DNA of 50,527 nucleotides from NCBI RefSeq assembly GCF_016583625.1, contig NZ_NRRN01000021.1:1-50527 (forward strand). Reading direction: 5' to 3'. This DNA is from Halorhodospira abdelmalekii (GTDB taxonomy: Bacteria; Pseudomonadota; Gammaproteobacteria; Nitrococcales; Halorhodospiraceae). The number at the start of each line of letters is the position of its first letter. The first letter of the stretch is position 1. Of the stretch, positions 34,261 to 42,577 are shown in pieces. Both the position numbers and the translations under genes were made by a program. The notes below the pieces were generated by a model. It saw only the letters and a program-made list of their open reading frames with translations. It did not search any database and was not told the origin of the DNA.

Positions 34261-36398
34261 AATGCCCCCAGGGCCACCTCCTCCTCAGCCTCAAGCAGCA
34301 GCGTAAGATCGCGCACGACCGCCGCCCCGGCCTTAAGCAGCGTATCGGGCAGCTCATCAGGGTCGACCTCCTGATAGCTCTCGACCGGCTCAAGGCCGTA
34401 TGCCTGCCGATGTGCGTTATGCAGTTCGAGCAGCCGCTGTTCGCGCCGATCCCGCTCTGCCTGGCGCACGTCACGATCGAGGGCGATGTGCGTCTCGCGG
34501 CGCAGTTCGCGCTGATACTCCATCTCCTCCTGGAGTGCCCGGAAGGCCGCGTGCTCGCCGATTCGATCCTCGTGGAGTTGACGCAACTCACCGATCAGCG
34601 AGCCGAGATCGAAGTGCTGCTCGACTTGGAGCGGGGCGATGCGGTTCGCCGGCAGCGGGTTTTCGGCCGCCCGCTCACCGTAGGTCTCGTGATCGAAGAG
34701 CGATGGCAGTTCGATGTCGGGCGTAATGCCGTCGAGCTGCGTGCCTTCACCGCTGACCCGATAGAACTGAGCGATCGTCAACTTAAGGCGACCGGCGCCG
34801 CCCCCTTCGGCGGTGATCCCGTGGGCGCCGAGATCGATCATATGCTGAACGGTTCCCTTGCCAAAGGTTTGATCGCCGAGGACCACGCCGCGGCCATAGT
34901 CCTGGATCGCCCCGGCTAGGATCTCGGAGGCTGAGGCACTGCGCCGATTGACCATGACGGCCAGCGGTCCGCTGTAGTGCGGCTCTTGCTGCGGTTGGCC
35001 GAGGCGGTCGATGTTGCCGTCGTGGTGGCGTACCTGGACCGCGACACCGCCGCCGGTGAAGAGTGAGGTAACGCCGATCGCCTCCTGCAGCGCACCACCG
35101 GAGTTGCCGCGTAGATCGATTACCAGCCCGTCGATCTCCTCCTCGTTGAGTTCATCGAGCAGGGCCTGGACGTCGCGCGTGGTGCTGCGAAAATCGCCCG
35201 CGCCCGCTTGTGCACCCCCGAAGTCGCGATAGAAGCGTGGGATCTCGATGACGCCAATGCGTTTGATGCCGTCTTCGTAGGGTTTTTCGATGATCTGCTT
35301 GCGCGCCGCCTGATCTTCGAGGGCGACCTTGTTGCGCACCAGGGTGATCTCGCGTGGTGAGCTGTCGCTTGCGCCCGAAGGTGGCAAGACCTTCAGGCGT
35401 ACCGTCGACTCTTTAGGGCCGCGAATCAGTTGCACGACGTCGTGCAGCATCCAGCCGACGATGTCCTTCATCTCGCCCTCTTCGCCGTCGGCGACCCCGA
35501 TGATCCGCTCGCCGGCCTGCAGCTTACCGGAGCGTTCGGCGGGACCGCCGGGAATCAGCTCGACGATCTCGGTCATATCCTGTTCCATGGTCAGTTTCGC
35601 ACCGATGCCCTCAAGCTCAAGCGACATCTCCATGTCGAACTCCTCGGAACGACGCGGCGAAAAGTAACCACTGTGTGGATCGAAGGCGGCGGCCCAAGCG
35701 TCCAGATAGCGTTCGGCAACCTCCTCACGCTCAGCATCCTGGGCGCGTTCGAGCAGGTTGCGATAACGGCGCTCAAGGTTATCGCGGATCTGTTCTGAGT
35801 CTCGGTCGGCGAGTTCCAGTGTCAGCATGTCGTGGGCGATGCGTTTTTCCCAGAGTCGATCGAGGGCGCTGCGATCCTCGGCCCAATCGGCTTTGCGCCG
35901 ATCTTGCTCGAAACGCTCGTCGGCATCGATCTCGATGTCGTCCTCGTGAAGTCGCTCAAAGGCCCAGTCGATGCGCTCGGTGACGCGCGCCTGGTAGGTT
36001 GCGTAGAGCTCAAAGGCGGCCTCCAGGCGCGTGGTTGGATCTTTGTCGTCGGTCTGCCGCATGGCGCCGCGAAACCGTTCGACGTCTTCGGCTAGCAAAA
36101 AGAAGCGACCCGGATCGAGGCGTTTTAGATAGGCGTCGGCGGCGGCACGCACCAGGTTATCGTGGTCGCTGCGCTGACCGTAGTGATACGCCTCAAGCAG
36201 TTGGCCGATTACACGGGCCCTTTCGTAGTCTTGCTCGCCGGGTGTCAGCGGAGCAGCGCTGTCCTCGGCGCTGGCGACCGCTGCAAGGGAGTGATCGGCG
36301 CCGATTGGGGAGGAGGTCGGGAGGGTGCTCAGCGGAACGCCGATGAGTGCTGCCACCAGCAGCAGAGCAGGGATGAATCTCAAGGTGGTACGAGCCAA
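34245..36398 (-). CDS. prc: Carboxy-terminal processing protease Prc/Tsp
   Basis: Prc is a periplasmic tail-specific protease that trims or degrades envelope proteins such as MepS-type hydrolases. The 717-residue product has a signal peptide (LRFIPALLLVAALIGVPLS), an N-terminal helical domain, a PDZ domain (about 255-340, with the GIGAKL segment and VELIPGGPAERSGKLQAGERI) and the S41 protease domain. The catalytic dyad is Ser489 in SASASEI and Lys514 in FGKGTVQ, with the usual 25-residue spacing. The C-terminal helical domain (about 560-717) is of the Prc type. Confidence 0.95.
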   Translation of the reverse strand: MARTTLRFIPALLLVAALIGVPLSTLPTSSPIGADHSLAAVASAEDSAAPLTPGEQDYERARVIGQLLEAYHYGQRSDHDNLVRAAADAYLKRLDPGRFFLLAEDVERFRGAMRQTDDKDPTTRLEAAFELYATYQARVTERIDWAFERLHEDDIEIDADERFEQDRRKADWAEDRSALDRLWEKRIAHDMLTLELADRDSEQIRDNLERRYRNLLERAQDAEREEVAERYLDAWAAAFDPHSGYFSPRRSEEFDMEMSLELEGIGAKLTMEQDMTEIVELIPGGPAERSGKLQAGERIIGVADGEEGEMKDIVGWMLHDVVQLIRGPKESTVRLKVLPPSGASDSSPREITLVRNKVALEDQAARKQIIEKPYEDGIKRIGVIEIPRFYRDFGGAQAGAGDFRSTTRDVQALLDELNEEEIDGLVIDLRGNSGGALQEAIGVTSLFTGGGVAVQVRHHDGNIDRLGQPQQEPHYSGPLAVMVNRRSASASEILAGAIQDYGRGVVLGDQTFGKGTVQHMIDLGAHGITAEGGGAGRLKLTIAQFYRVSGEGTQLDGITPDIELPSLFDHETYGERAAENPLPANRIAPLQVEQHFDLGSLIGELRQLHEDRIGEHAAFRALQEEMEYQRELRRETHIALDRDVRQAERDRREQRLLELHNAHRQAYGLEPVESYQEVDPDELPDTLLKAGAAVVRDLTLLLEAEEEVALGALSEAR

Positions 36399-36609
36399 GG
36401 TCAGCCTCCAATCGCGCCAATTTGTTCGTTAGCTTAATCGCTGTCGCCGCTGCTAAGCTAGTCCGCCTGTTTCAGACCACGCGACGACACATGACGACAA
36501 CACATGCGACAACAGTGGCGTGCATAAGATTCCGTTCGCTACAGGTCATCTTCAGTCTAGCAGCGCCGCAATCACCTTACGATCCGGCGTGTGTGCGGGA
36601 GCTTAGGGA

Positions 36610-37491
36610 ATGCTAATGCAGAGTGAATGGCAAGTCTCCGGATCTGCCGTGGCCTTTGTGCGTGGCCCTTGCGGGTTGCGCCTGGAGCGCTGCTATGAAC
36701 CGGCGCGGCAGCCGGCGATACCGCACCAAGCGCCGCTCCTATTTGTGCCCGGTGCCTTCAGCGCAGCGTGGTGCTGGCAAGAGCACTATTTGCCTTACTT
36801 CGCGGGCTTGGGCTACGAGAGCTACGCAATGAGCGTGCGCGGCCACGGTCGCAGCGACGGCCAAAGCGGGCTTGCGGGGGCGACGCTGGGGGATTACGTC
36901 GACGATCTGGCAGCGGTGATCGACTCACTGCCGCGGCCGCCGCTGCTGATCGGGCATTCGCTGGGCGGGCTGTTGGTCGATCGGGCGCTGCGGCGCGGCG
37001 TCGCCGCCGCGGGTGCGGTGCTGTTGGCGGCCGTACCGCCCATCGGTATGGGACCGGCGGTGCTGCAATCGCTGGTGACCCACCCGGCGATGCTCTGGCA
37101 GCTTGGGGTGTTGCAGGGGTTGGGGCCCTCCTGGGTCGATGTCGAGCAGGCGCAGCAGGCGCTCTTTGCTGAACTCCCGCCGCGTGAGCAAGTTGCCGCC
37201 TACATGGCGCGGATGCAGCCGGAAGCGCCTATGGTGTTAGCCGGACTCGGAGTGCCGTCGTGGCCGTGGTGCGGAACCTTTCAGGCTCCAGTGGCGGTTG
37301 TTGGGGCTAGCGAGGATGCCGTGGTGCCCTCCTGGATGGTCGAGGTCAATGCCTGGATTCACGGCGTAAAGCCACACTGGATCGAGTCTGCTGGGCACGC
37401 CATGATGCTTGAGCCGGGATGGATGCGTAGTGCTGAAATTGTTGCAAAATGTCTCGGTACCCTTGGAACGGAGCCGAACCCTCGACTATGA
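36610..37491 (+). CDS. Alpha/beta hydrolase
   Basis: The 293-residue product is an alpha/beta-fold hydrolase. The oxyanion segment LLFVPGAFSAAWCW lies near 43-56, the nucleophile elbow GHSLGG near 115-120 and the catalytic histidine in SAGHAMMLEPGW near 265-276, with the acid probably in GASEDAVVP. Substrate is unknown; the sequence is of the lipase/esterase-like type without a signal peptide. It stands between prc (divergent) and a cytochrome c gene. ATG 36616 is an alternative start. Confidence 0.88.
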   Translation: MLMQSEWQVSGSAVAFVRGPCGLRLERCYEPARQPAIPHQAPLLFVPGAFSAAWCWQEHYLPYFAGLGYESYAMSVRGHGRSDGQSGLAGATLGDYVDDLAAVIDSLPRPPLLIGHSLGGLLVDRALRRGVAAAGAVLLAAVPPIGMGPAVLQSLVTHPAMLWQLGVLQGLGPSWVDVEQAQQALFAELPPREQVAAYMARMQPEAPMVLAGLGVPSWPWCGTFQAPVAVVGASEDAVVPSWMVEVNAWIHGVKPHWIESAGHAMMLEPGWMRSAEIVAKCLGTLGTEPNPRL

Positions 37492-37511
37492 TCACTCCCC
37501 GCGGTCAGAAC

Positions 37512-37541
37512 TTGCGTTACCTAAAACCGCTCGCATAGAAT
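37512..37541 (+). promoter_or_regulatory. Possible promoter of the cytochrome c gene
   Basis: TTGCGT at 37512-37517 and TAGAAT at 37536-37541 are 18 bp apart. The -10 box matches the consensus at five of six positions; the -35 box is weak. Confidence 0.4.
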
Positions 37542-37603
37542 GGAACTAAGGTAGGGGCGGAGTGGTCTACCCAGGGACACAATACATAAGAGGAGACACG
37601 ATC

Positions 37604-37912
37604 ATGAAAAAGATTGCCATTGTAGCCGCCGGCAGCATGCTCTTCGCGCTCAGCAGCGCGGCGGTCGCTAGCGACGGGGAGTCCATCTACAAGAGCGGCA
37701 CGGGGCCGACCTGTGCCTCCTGCCACGACCGTGGGACCGCAGGTGCCCCAAGGATCAATGAGCCGGGCGACTGGGACGGCATTGATCTCGATGCTGATGC
37801 GCTGGTAGAGAGCACCATGTCAGGCGAGGGCGCGATGCCGGCCTACGAGGGCCGTGCCGACCGCGACGACATCTTGGCTGCGGTCAAGTACATGCTCTCG
37901 ACCATCGAGTAA
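37604..37912 (+). CDS. Small class I cytochrome c (c5-like)
   Basis: The 102-residue precursor has a signal peptide (about 1-23, cleaved near AVAS) and a single haem site, Cys37-x-x-Cys40-His41 in CASCH. The likely axial Met78 lies in GEGAMPAYEG, the pattern of cytochrome c5 proteins. It lacks the extra cysteine pair of some c5 proteins. It would be a soluble periplasmic electron carrier; the partner is unknown. ATG 37604 follows AGAGGAG, and the gene has its own promoter-like site and a strong hairpin, so it is probably monocistronic. The mature part is acidic, as expected for a halophile. Confidence 0.9.
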   Translation: MKKIAIVAAGSMLFALSSAAVASDGESIYKSGTGPTCASCHDRGTAGAPRINEPGDWDGIDLDADALVESTMSGEGAMPAYEGRADRDDILAAVKYMLSTIE

Positions 37913-37982
37913 GAGGCAGCGGCGCGCCCCGCCCCTCCTGCCGCGTGAGTGAGCGCGGGTCGGGGGCTCCGTAGAAAGCAGA

Positions 37983-38015
37983 GGACCCGTTCGACGCCAG
38001 CCGCCGAACGGGTCC
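37983..38015 (+). terminator. Terminator hairpin after the cytochrome c gene
   Basis: GGACCCGTTCG and CGAACGGGTCC form a perfect 11-bp stem with an 11-base loop, followed within a few bases by CGTCGTTTC. It faces the end of the ChaN gene and could serve both directions. Confidence 0.75.
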
Positions 38016-38089
38016 CGTCGTTTCGGGGGTTCAATGGCTGTTTCCAGGGGCTGGGAGCACCTCGGCGTAGCCGCTTCTTCGACCCAAGC

Positions 38090-39256
38090 CTAGGGGAATT
38101 TGACGACGATCTCGCGCTCTTCGCCGTCCCGCTCAATGTGCAGCGGGAGCCACGTTCCAGCTGGCTGCTCACGGACGGCTGCTTGTAGGTCGCGGGGATG
38201 TTCTAGCCGGCGCCCAGCGGCTTTTAATATGCGGTCCCCGGGCTCCACACCAGCGGCTTCCGCCGGGCTGTCGGCCATCACGTCGACGATGAGGATACCT
38301 GCCTCGTCGTCGGTATCGAGTGCAACGCCCATGCGGGGCGGCGGTGGGTCGTCACGCGGGGGCTCGGCGACGGTGAAGAGCAGGTCGGCGCGTCCTGGCG
38401 CTGGACACTCCTGGTCGGTTGCGTGAGGCAGTAAGACTGCGACCTCTTCGTGGCCGAGGTCGGCGAGTTGGAAGGGGATGCCGTGACCGTACTGGACGTG
38501 ACCGCGGCCGACCAGGCCGACTACCGGGCCGCCGTGCTCGCGGTAAGCAGCGCTGAGTGCCTCAGCCATAGCGCGATCCCAGAACGCCTGAGCCTCGATA
38601 AAGTGCTCCAGGTCGATATCGCCGGGGTGATGGATAAGGACTTCGGCGAGTTGCTCTTGGTACTCCTCGTGGGGGTCGGCCGGTTGTCCTACGCCTTCGC
38701 GTTGCGCCTCATCGAGGGTTGCGTAGCCGCGTTCGCGCACCGCCCGAACGGTCTCGCGCTCGACGTTTAAGGCGATACTTGGGATCCGGTGCATCCGCAC
38801 GAAGTGGAGCAGCGGCAAGTAGAGTTGAGGGTCGAATCCCCAAACCTCATCCCAGCGTGTCTCGCTGAGCATCTCTTCTTCGGTGCGTATCTCACCCGAC
38901 ACCCAGCGGTCGAGGGCGTCCTGACTGCCGCGTGGCAGCATCTCGAAGCCGACCGCGGCGATGCTGCTGCGCCCGAGCAGTGCGGCTAAGAGGTGCAGCT
39001 GCCAGCGATGGTGTTCGCTGCTATCGTGGCGTTCGCCGAGCAAAATGAAGTGTGCATCCTCGATGTGCGCCAGCGCTTCGGCGGTGCTTAGGGTCGCCTC
39101 GCGCTGCGGATCGTACCACTGCCCTGGTGTGTCGCAGAGGCCGGCGGTGGCGAGTGCTGAGCTGTCCGCGACCAGAGCGGTGAGAAGGAGGGCAGCGAGC
39201 AGGCCGCGCCAGCGGGCACGTTGTGCTGTGAGTCGTTGCGGTAGGCTCAGTCGCAT
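38090..39256 (-). CDS. ChaN family protein with C-terminal PDZ domain
   Basis: The 388-residue product has a signal sequence (about 15-38), a ChaN-like domain (about 55-285; ILLGERHDSSEHHRWQ and VGLVGRGHVQYGHGIP are family motifs) and a C-terminal PDZ domain (about 305-388; GILIVDVMADSPAEAAGVEPGDRI). ChaN-like proteins bind haem and are linked to iron acquisition; in Campylobacter ChaN is a haem-binding lipoprotein. There is no clear lipobox here. The PDZ domain suggests contact with a partner protein or C-terminal peptide. An octanucleotide array sits 15 bp upstream of the start codon. Confidence 0.82.
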   Translation of the reverse strand: MRLSLPQRLTAQRARWRGLLAALLLTALVADSSALATAGLCDTPGQWYDPQREATLSTAEALAHIEDAHFILLGERHDSSEHHRWQLHLLAALLGRSSIAAVGFEMLPRGSQDALDRWVSGEIRTEEEMLSETRWDEVWGFDPQLYLPLLHFVRMHRIPSIALNVERETVRAVRERGYATLDEAQREGVGQPADPHEEYQEQLAEVLIHHPGDIDLEHFIEAQAFWDRAMAEALSAAYREHGGPVVGLVGRGHVQYGHGIPFQLADLGHEEVAVLLPHATDQECPAPGRADLLFTVAEPPRDDPPPPRMGVALDTDDEAGILIVDVMADSPAEAAGVEPGDRILKAAGRRLEHPRDLQAAVREQPAGTWLPLHIERDGEEREIVVKFP

Positions 39257-39585
39257 GGGCGTATCCTTAGTGGCTCGGTGGCTCGGTGGCTCGGTGGCTC
39301 GGTGGCTCGGTGGCTCGGTGGCTCGGTGGCTCGTGTTGTATGTGGATGGTATGCAGCAAATCTCCAGGGGGGCAGCGGCGGAGGCCAGGGTGCTATGCAG
39401 CGTTAATCTCCGTTAAGCGTTAATGGGTCCGGCCTGCCCGGTGTATCATCCCAGGTAAAAATCAGGTTGCCTCGGGTGAGGCCCAGAGGCATCTTAGGCG
39501 GTCTCCCGAGTGAGCCCTAAGCGCATCCTAATCGTCTCGGCGCGTGGCGAAAAGGGCGAACACCCTCTGCATAAGGTTTGGTTCT
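39257..39585. other. chaN-lipA divergent gap
   Basis: This 329-bp gap holds the octamer array near chaN. It also has three CGTTAA motifs within 24 bp at 39401-39424 and a GCCTC/GAGGC hairpin at 39469-39482. An in-frame extension of lipA to 39544 is also present but not preferred. No gene is recognised. Confidence 0.5.
39271..39333. repeat. Octanucleotide tandem repeat upstream of chaN
   Basis: The unit TGGCTCGG is repeated 7.9 times without error (GAGCCACC on the chaN sense strand). It ends 15 bp from the chaN start codon, so it lies in the leader or between promoter and gene. Eight-base arrays this long are prone to slippage. Confidence 0.95.
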
Positions 39586-40587
39586 ATGTCAAAGATCAAG
39601 GGGATCCCGGTTGTCAGCGGTGTGAAGGTCGAGCGCGACGGAGTGTGGGTCATCAAGGATGGGGTCAAGCAGAGGCCGCAGTGCCAGGAGGAGAGCGCGG
39701 CGCCTCGGCTGCGCAAGCCTGAGTGGCTTAAGGCGCGGGTTCCGGGCGGGGAGGGCTATCGTCGGGTGCGTGCCATCGTCGGTGAGCATCGGCTGCATAC
39801 CGTCTGTCAGGAGTCGTACTGTCCGAATATGGGCGAGTGCTGGAGTCGGGGGACGGCGACATTCATGGTGCTGGGCTCGGTCTGTACGCGTGCCTGCCGC
39901 TTCTGCTCGGTCGATACTGGCAATCCACAACAGCGCCTCGACGCCGATGAGCCGCAGCGGGTGGCCGAGTCGGTTCGTCTGATGGGGCTGCGTTATGTGG
40001 TGATCACCTCGGTCAATCGCGATGACTTGCCCGACGGTGGTGCCGCTCACTACGCTGCCTGTGTACGCGCAATCCAGGCGCTCGACCTTGAGGTGACAGT
40101 CGAGGCCTTAACCCCCGATTTCGCCGGTGACGTCGCTGCAATTGCAACCGTTGCCGACTCTGGGCTGGAAGTCTTTGCGCACAACATCGAGACGGTGCGG
40201 CGGTTGACACCGCAAGTACGCGATCCACGCGCCTCCTACGAACAGAGCCTGGAGGTGCTGGCGGTGGCTAAACGCGCCTCGGCGCAAATACTCACCAAAT
40301 CGAGCCTGATGCTTGGGCTTGGTGAGCGGGATGACGAGATCCTGGAGGCGTTGCACGATCTACGGCGCTGCGGGGTCGACGTCGTTACGCTGGGTCAATA
40401 TCTTCAGCCGACGCGTAACCATTTGCCGGTGGTACGTTATGTCTCCCCGTCGGAGTGGGCGCGGTGGCGCCAACGCGGCCTGGAGCTAGGTTTTCGAGAG
40501 GTCATTTCGGGAGCGCTGGTGCGCTCAAGCTATCGGGCCGAGCAAGCCTTGGCGGGGAATAACGTCGGCTTGGAAAGCGAGGTGTGA
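39586..40587 (+). CDS. lipA: Lipoyl synthase LipA
   Basis: LipA inserts two sulphurs into protein-bound octanoyl groups to make lipoyl cofactor. The 333-residue radical SAM protein has the auxiliary cluster ligands Cys74, Cys79 and Cys85 ([12 protein letters not shown]) and the radical SAM ligands Cys100, Cys104 and Cys107 (CTRACRFC). The C-terminal RSSY motif, whose Ser ligates the auxiliary cluster, is at [12 protein letters not shown] 39586 follows AAGG at a suitable distance; the frame is open to 39544. No lipB lies beside it. Its stop overlaps the start of the L,D-transpeptidase gene. Confidence 0.95.
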   Translation: MSKIKGIPVVSGVKVERDGVWVIKDGVKQRPQCQEESAAPRLRKPEWLKARVPGGEGYRRVRAIVGEHRLHTVCQESYCPNMGECWSRGTATFMVLGSVCTRACRFCSVDTGNPQQRLDADEPQRVAESVRLMGLRYVVITSVNRDDLPDGGAAHYAACVRAIQALDLEVTVEALTPDFAGDVAAIATVADSGLEVFAHNIETVRRLTPQVRDPRASYEQSLEVLAVAKRASAQILTKSSLMLGLGERDDEILEALHDLRRCGVDVVTLGQYLQPTRNHLPVVRYVSPSEWARWRQRGLELGFREVISGALVRSSYRAEQALAGNNVGLESEV

Positions 40588-41738
40588 TGAGGGCGGTTAG
40601 GGTGGTTGGGGGGTGTGCATTGAGTCTGCTGGTAAGCACGGCCACAGCGGTTCTGCTCCTCCAGAGCGGGGTCGCTGGGGCCGCCGAGAGGGCGCCAGGG
40701 GTCGGGGAGGTGCGTGCAGGCGAGACCGCCGACTCACCACGAGCGGGGGAGGAGGCCGAGACGGACACCTTCGTCCCGCCGCAGGAGCCGCTGGAGACGG
40801 AGGCGATCGATGAGGCGGAGGCGGGGCCGACGGCCTCTGAGCTCAATCCCGAGGAGTGGCCGCGCCAACGCCATCGTTTTGCCTTGGAATCCGGGATCGA
40901 TGTGGTTGGTGAGGAGCAGACGACGACGGCGCAGGAGGAGGATACCCTGCTCGATATTGCAATGCGCTACGCAGTCGGCTACGAAGAGATTCGCCGCGCC
41001 AATCCAGAGGTCGATACCTGGATGCCGGGGGACGGCACCGAGGTGCGCATTCCGAGCCGCTATATCCTTCCCGATGCTCCGCGCGAGGGCATCGTTGTCA
41101 ACCTCGCCGAGATGCGCCTGTACTACTTCCCTGCCGGGGAGGCAGTCGTTGAGACTTTCCCGGTAAGCATCGGACGGCTCGACTGGTCGACGCCCCTCGG
41201 TGAGACGCGGGTCACGGAGATGCTCGAGGATCCAGCCTGGTATCCGCCGCGCTCTATCCGCGAGCAGGCCGCTGAGCGTGGCGAAGAGATGCCGGTAAAG
41301 ATCCCCCCCGGGCCGGATAACCCGCTCGGGCGCCACGCCATTCTGCTCGATATTCGCGGCTATCTACTGCACGGTACGAATCGCCCCTGGGGTATTGGGA
41401 TGCGTGCCACCCATGGCTGTATCCGGCTGCACCCGCGCGATATCGAGTACTTGTTCGGTGAGATCACACGTGGGATGCCGGTGAAGATTGTCAATCAGCC
41501 GGTCAAAGCCGGGTGGTCTGCGGAAGGTTTTCTTTATGTGCAGGCATTTCCGCTCTTTGAGGAGGAGGAGAAGAGTGAGCGTGATGTGCTGAGCATGGCC
41601 GTCAATCGTATCGCGCAGGTGCTCGGCGGGTATAGCCATCGTGTCGATGGGCGCGAGCTACGCACTGCCGTCGAGCGGCGTGACGGTGAGGTCGTGCGCA
41701 TCAGCCGTGCGGATGCCGAGGCGCGAGAGCGGCGCTAG
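40587..41738 (+). CDS. L,D-transpeptidase (ErfK/YbiS/YcfS/YnhG type)
   Basis: Enzymes of this family cross-link peptidoglycan or attach Braun lipoprotein to it. The 383-residue product has a signal peptide (about 8-33), an acidic low-complexity stretch (about 34-90), a LysM-like segment (EDTLLDIAMRYAVGYEEIRRANP, about 117-139) and a YkuD catalytic domain (about 167-310). The active-site His is in LLHGTN and the catalytic Cys278 in ATHGCIRLHPRD. A GTG at 40584 is an alternative start. The gene facing it encodes an Lpp-like lipoprotein ending in lysine, so that protein is a likely substrate. Confidence 0.92.
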   Translation: MRAVRVVGGCALSLLVSTATAVLLLQSGVAGAAERAPGVGEVRAGETADSPRAGEEAETDTFVPPQEPLETEAIDEAEAGPTASELNPEEWPRQRHRFALESGIDVVGEEQTTTAQEEDTLLDIAMRYAVGYEEIRRANPEVDTWMPGDGTEVRIPSRYILPDAPREGIVVNLAEMRLYYFPAGEAVVETFPVSIGRLDWSTPLGETRVTEMLEDPAWYPPRSIREQAAERGEEMPVKIPPGPDNPLGRHAILLDIRGYLLHGTNRPWGIGMRATHGCIRLHPRDIEYLFGEITRGMPVKIVNQPVKAGWSAEGFLYVQAFPLFEEEEKSERDVLSMAVNRIAQVLGGYSHRVDGRELRTAVERRDGEVVRISRADAEARERR

Positions 41739-41905
41739 TAACGCGAGTCACCGGCTCGTCGGCTTGTCAAGTTTGTCGGCGAGCGGCCCCAACACCAACA
41801 GCTGAGCGTGATCGTTATTGCGGGAGGCGTGTTCGTGGTGCGCCATGCGGTGATTCGCGAAGCGATCCGGGGGCAGATAGAAGCGGGGGCAGATGGAAGG
41901 AGAAG

Positions 41906-41932
41906 CCTCGAGCCAGCCTGGCGCCCGAGGCC
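41906..41932 (-). terminator. Hairpin downstream of the Lpp-like gene
   Basis: Outer arms GCCTCG and CGAGGC enclose a second small stem (GCCAG and CTGGC). On the minus strand it is followed by TTCTCC, so it could terminate the lipoprotein transcript. Confidence 0.5.
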
Positions 41933-41990
41933 CCCCCGCAGTGACACCACGCACGCGGCGGATGCCACTGATCATGCAGCGAAGGACCGC

Positions 41991-42293
41991 TTATTTTTGC
42001 ATCGTGCGCTCGAACATGCGGTCGATCTTGCGCTCATTCTCCTGGGCCATGCGCTTAGCATCGGCTGCGTCGCGGCTGGCACGCTCAGCAGCACGCTCGG
42101 CGCCTTCGGCGGCCTCCAGTGCCCGCTCGGAAGTGGCGCGGTTCTCTTCCAGCTCGGAGAGGATGCGGTCGAGACGGTCCTCGGTATACTCCTCGACCTC
42201 TTCGACGTCGTCGGTCGAGGCGCAGCCAGCGGCGAGGCCAAGGCCGGCGGCGAGCAGGGCGAATTTGGCGATTGAAGAGATTTTCTTGGTCAT
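41991..42293 (-). CDS. Lpp/Braun-type murein lipoprotein (alanine zipper)
   Basis: The 100-residue precursor has a lipoprotein signal peptide with lipobox LAAGC (lipidated Cys24), then an acidic segment and a long Ala/Glu/Arg heptad-type helix (about 45-98) like the trimeric coiled coil of Lpp and OprI. The last residue is Lys100, the position by which Lpp is joined to peptidoglycan in E. coli. It is longer than E. coli Lpp (78 residues). ATG 42293 follows AGGAG; the longer open frame upstream is not expected to be translated. It is convergent with an L,D-transpeptidase gene. Confidence 0.88.
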   Translation of the reverse strand: MTKKISSIAKFALLAAGLGLAAGCASTDDVEEVEEYTEDRLDRILSELEENRATSERALEAAEGAERAAERASRDAADAKRMAQENERKIDRMFERTMQK

Positions 42294-42349
42294 TACACGG
42301 CTCCTTGCGTATTTTTCTGTTGCGGTTGGTTGGTAACTGCTGCACCCGC

Positions 42350-42378
42350 ATCGTAGCCGATGATGATGAGTCTGCCAA
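42350..42378 (-). promoter_or_regulatory. Sigma-70-type promoter of the Lpp-like gene
   Basis: On the minus strand TTGGCA (42373-42378) and TACGAT (42350-42355) are separated by 17 bp. Five of six -35 and four of six -10 bases match consensus. The leader would be about 50 nt. Confidence 0.6.
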
Positions 42379-42460
42379 CCACTGTAAAACCCTTGCTGCA
42401 CGCCCTGTGTTGAGGGCGCTATAGCTCGTGCTTGGCGATAGAATTGCGAGACCAGTATCG

Positions 42461-42497
42461 CTGATACCGCTGATACCTGGGCCGGCAAGGCCGGCAA
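42461..42497. repeat. Two adjacent 9-bp tandem duplications
   Basis: CTGATACCG/CTGATACCT at 42461-42478 is followed after one base by GGCCGGCAA twice at 42480-42497. They lie in the non-coding gap between the lipoprotein and the DnaE-like gene. Confidence 0.8.
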
Positions 42498-42577
42498 GCG
42501 CAGCCGATTATTGAGGGAGCGTGGGCACTGCCGCTGCGGCGCGAAGGACCTAGAGCATAGCGGTTGAACCGACTACT

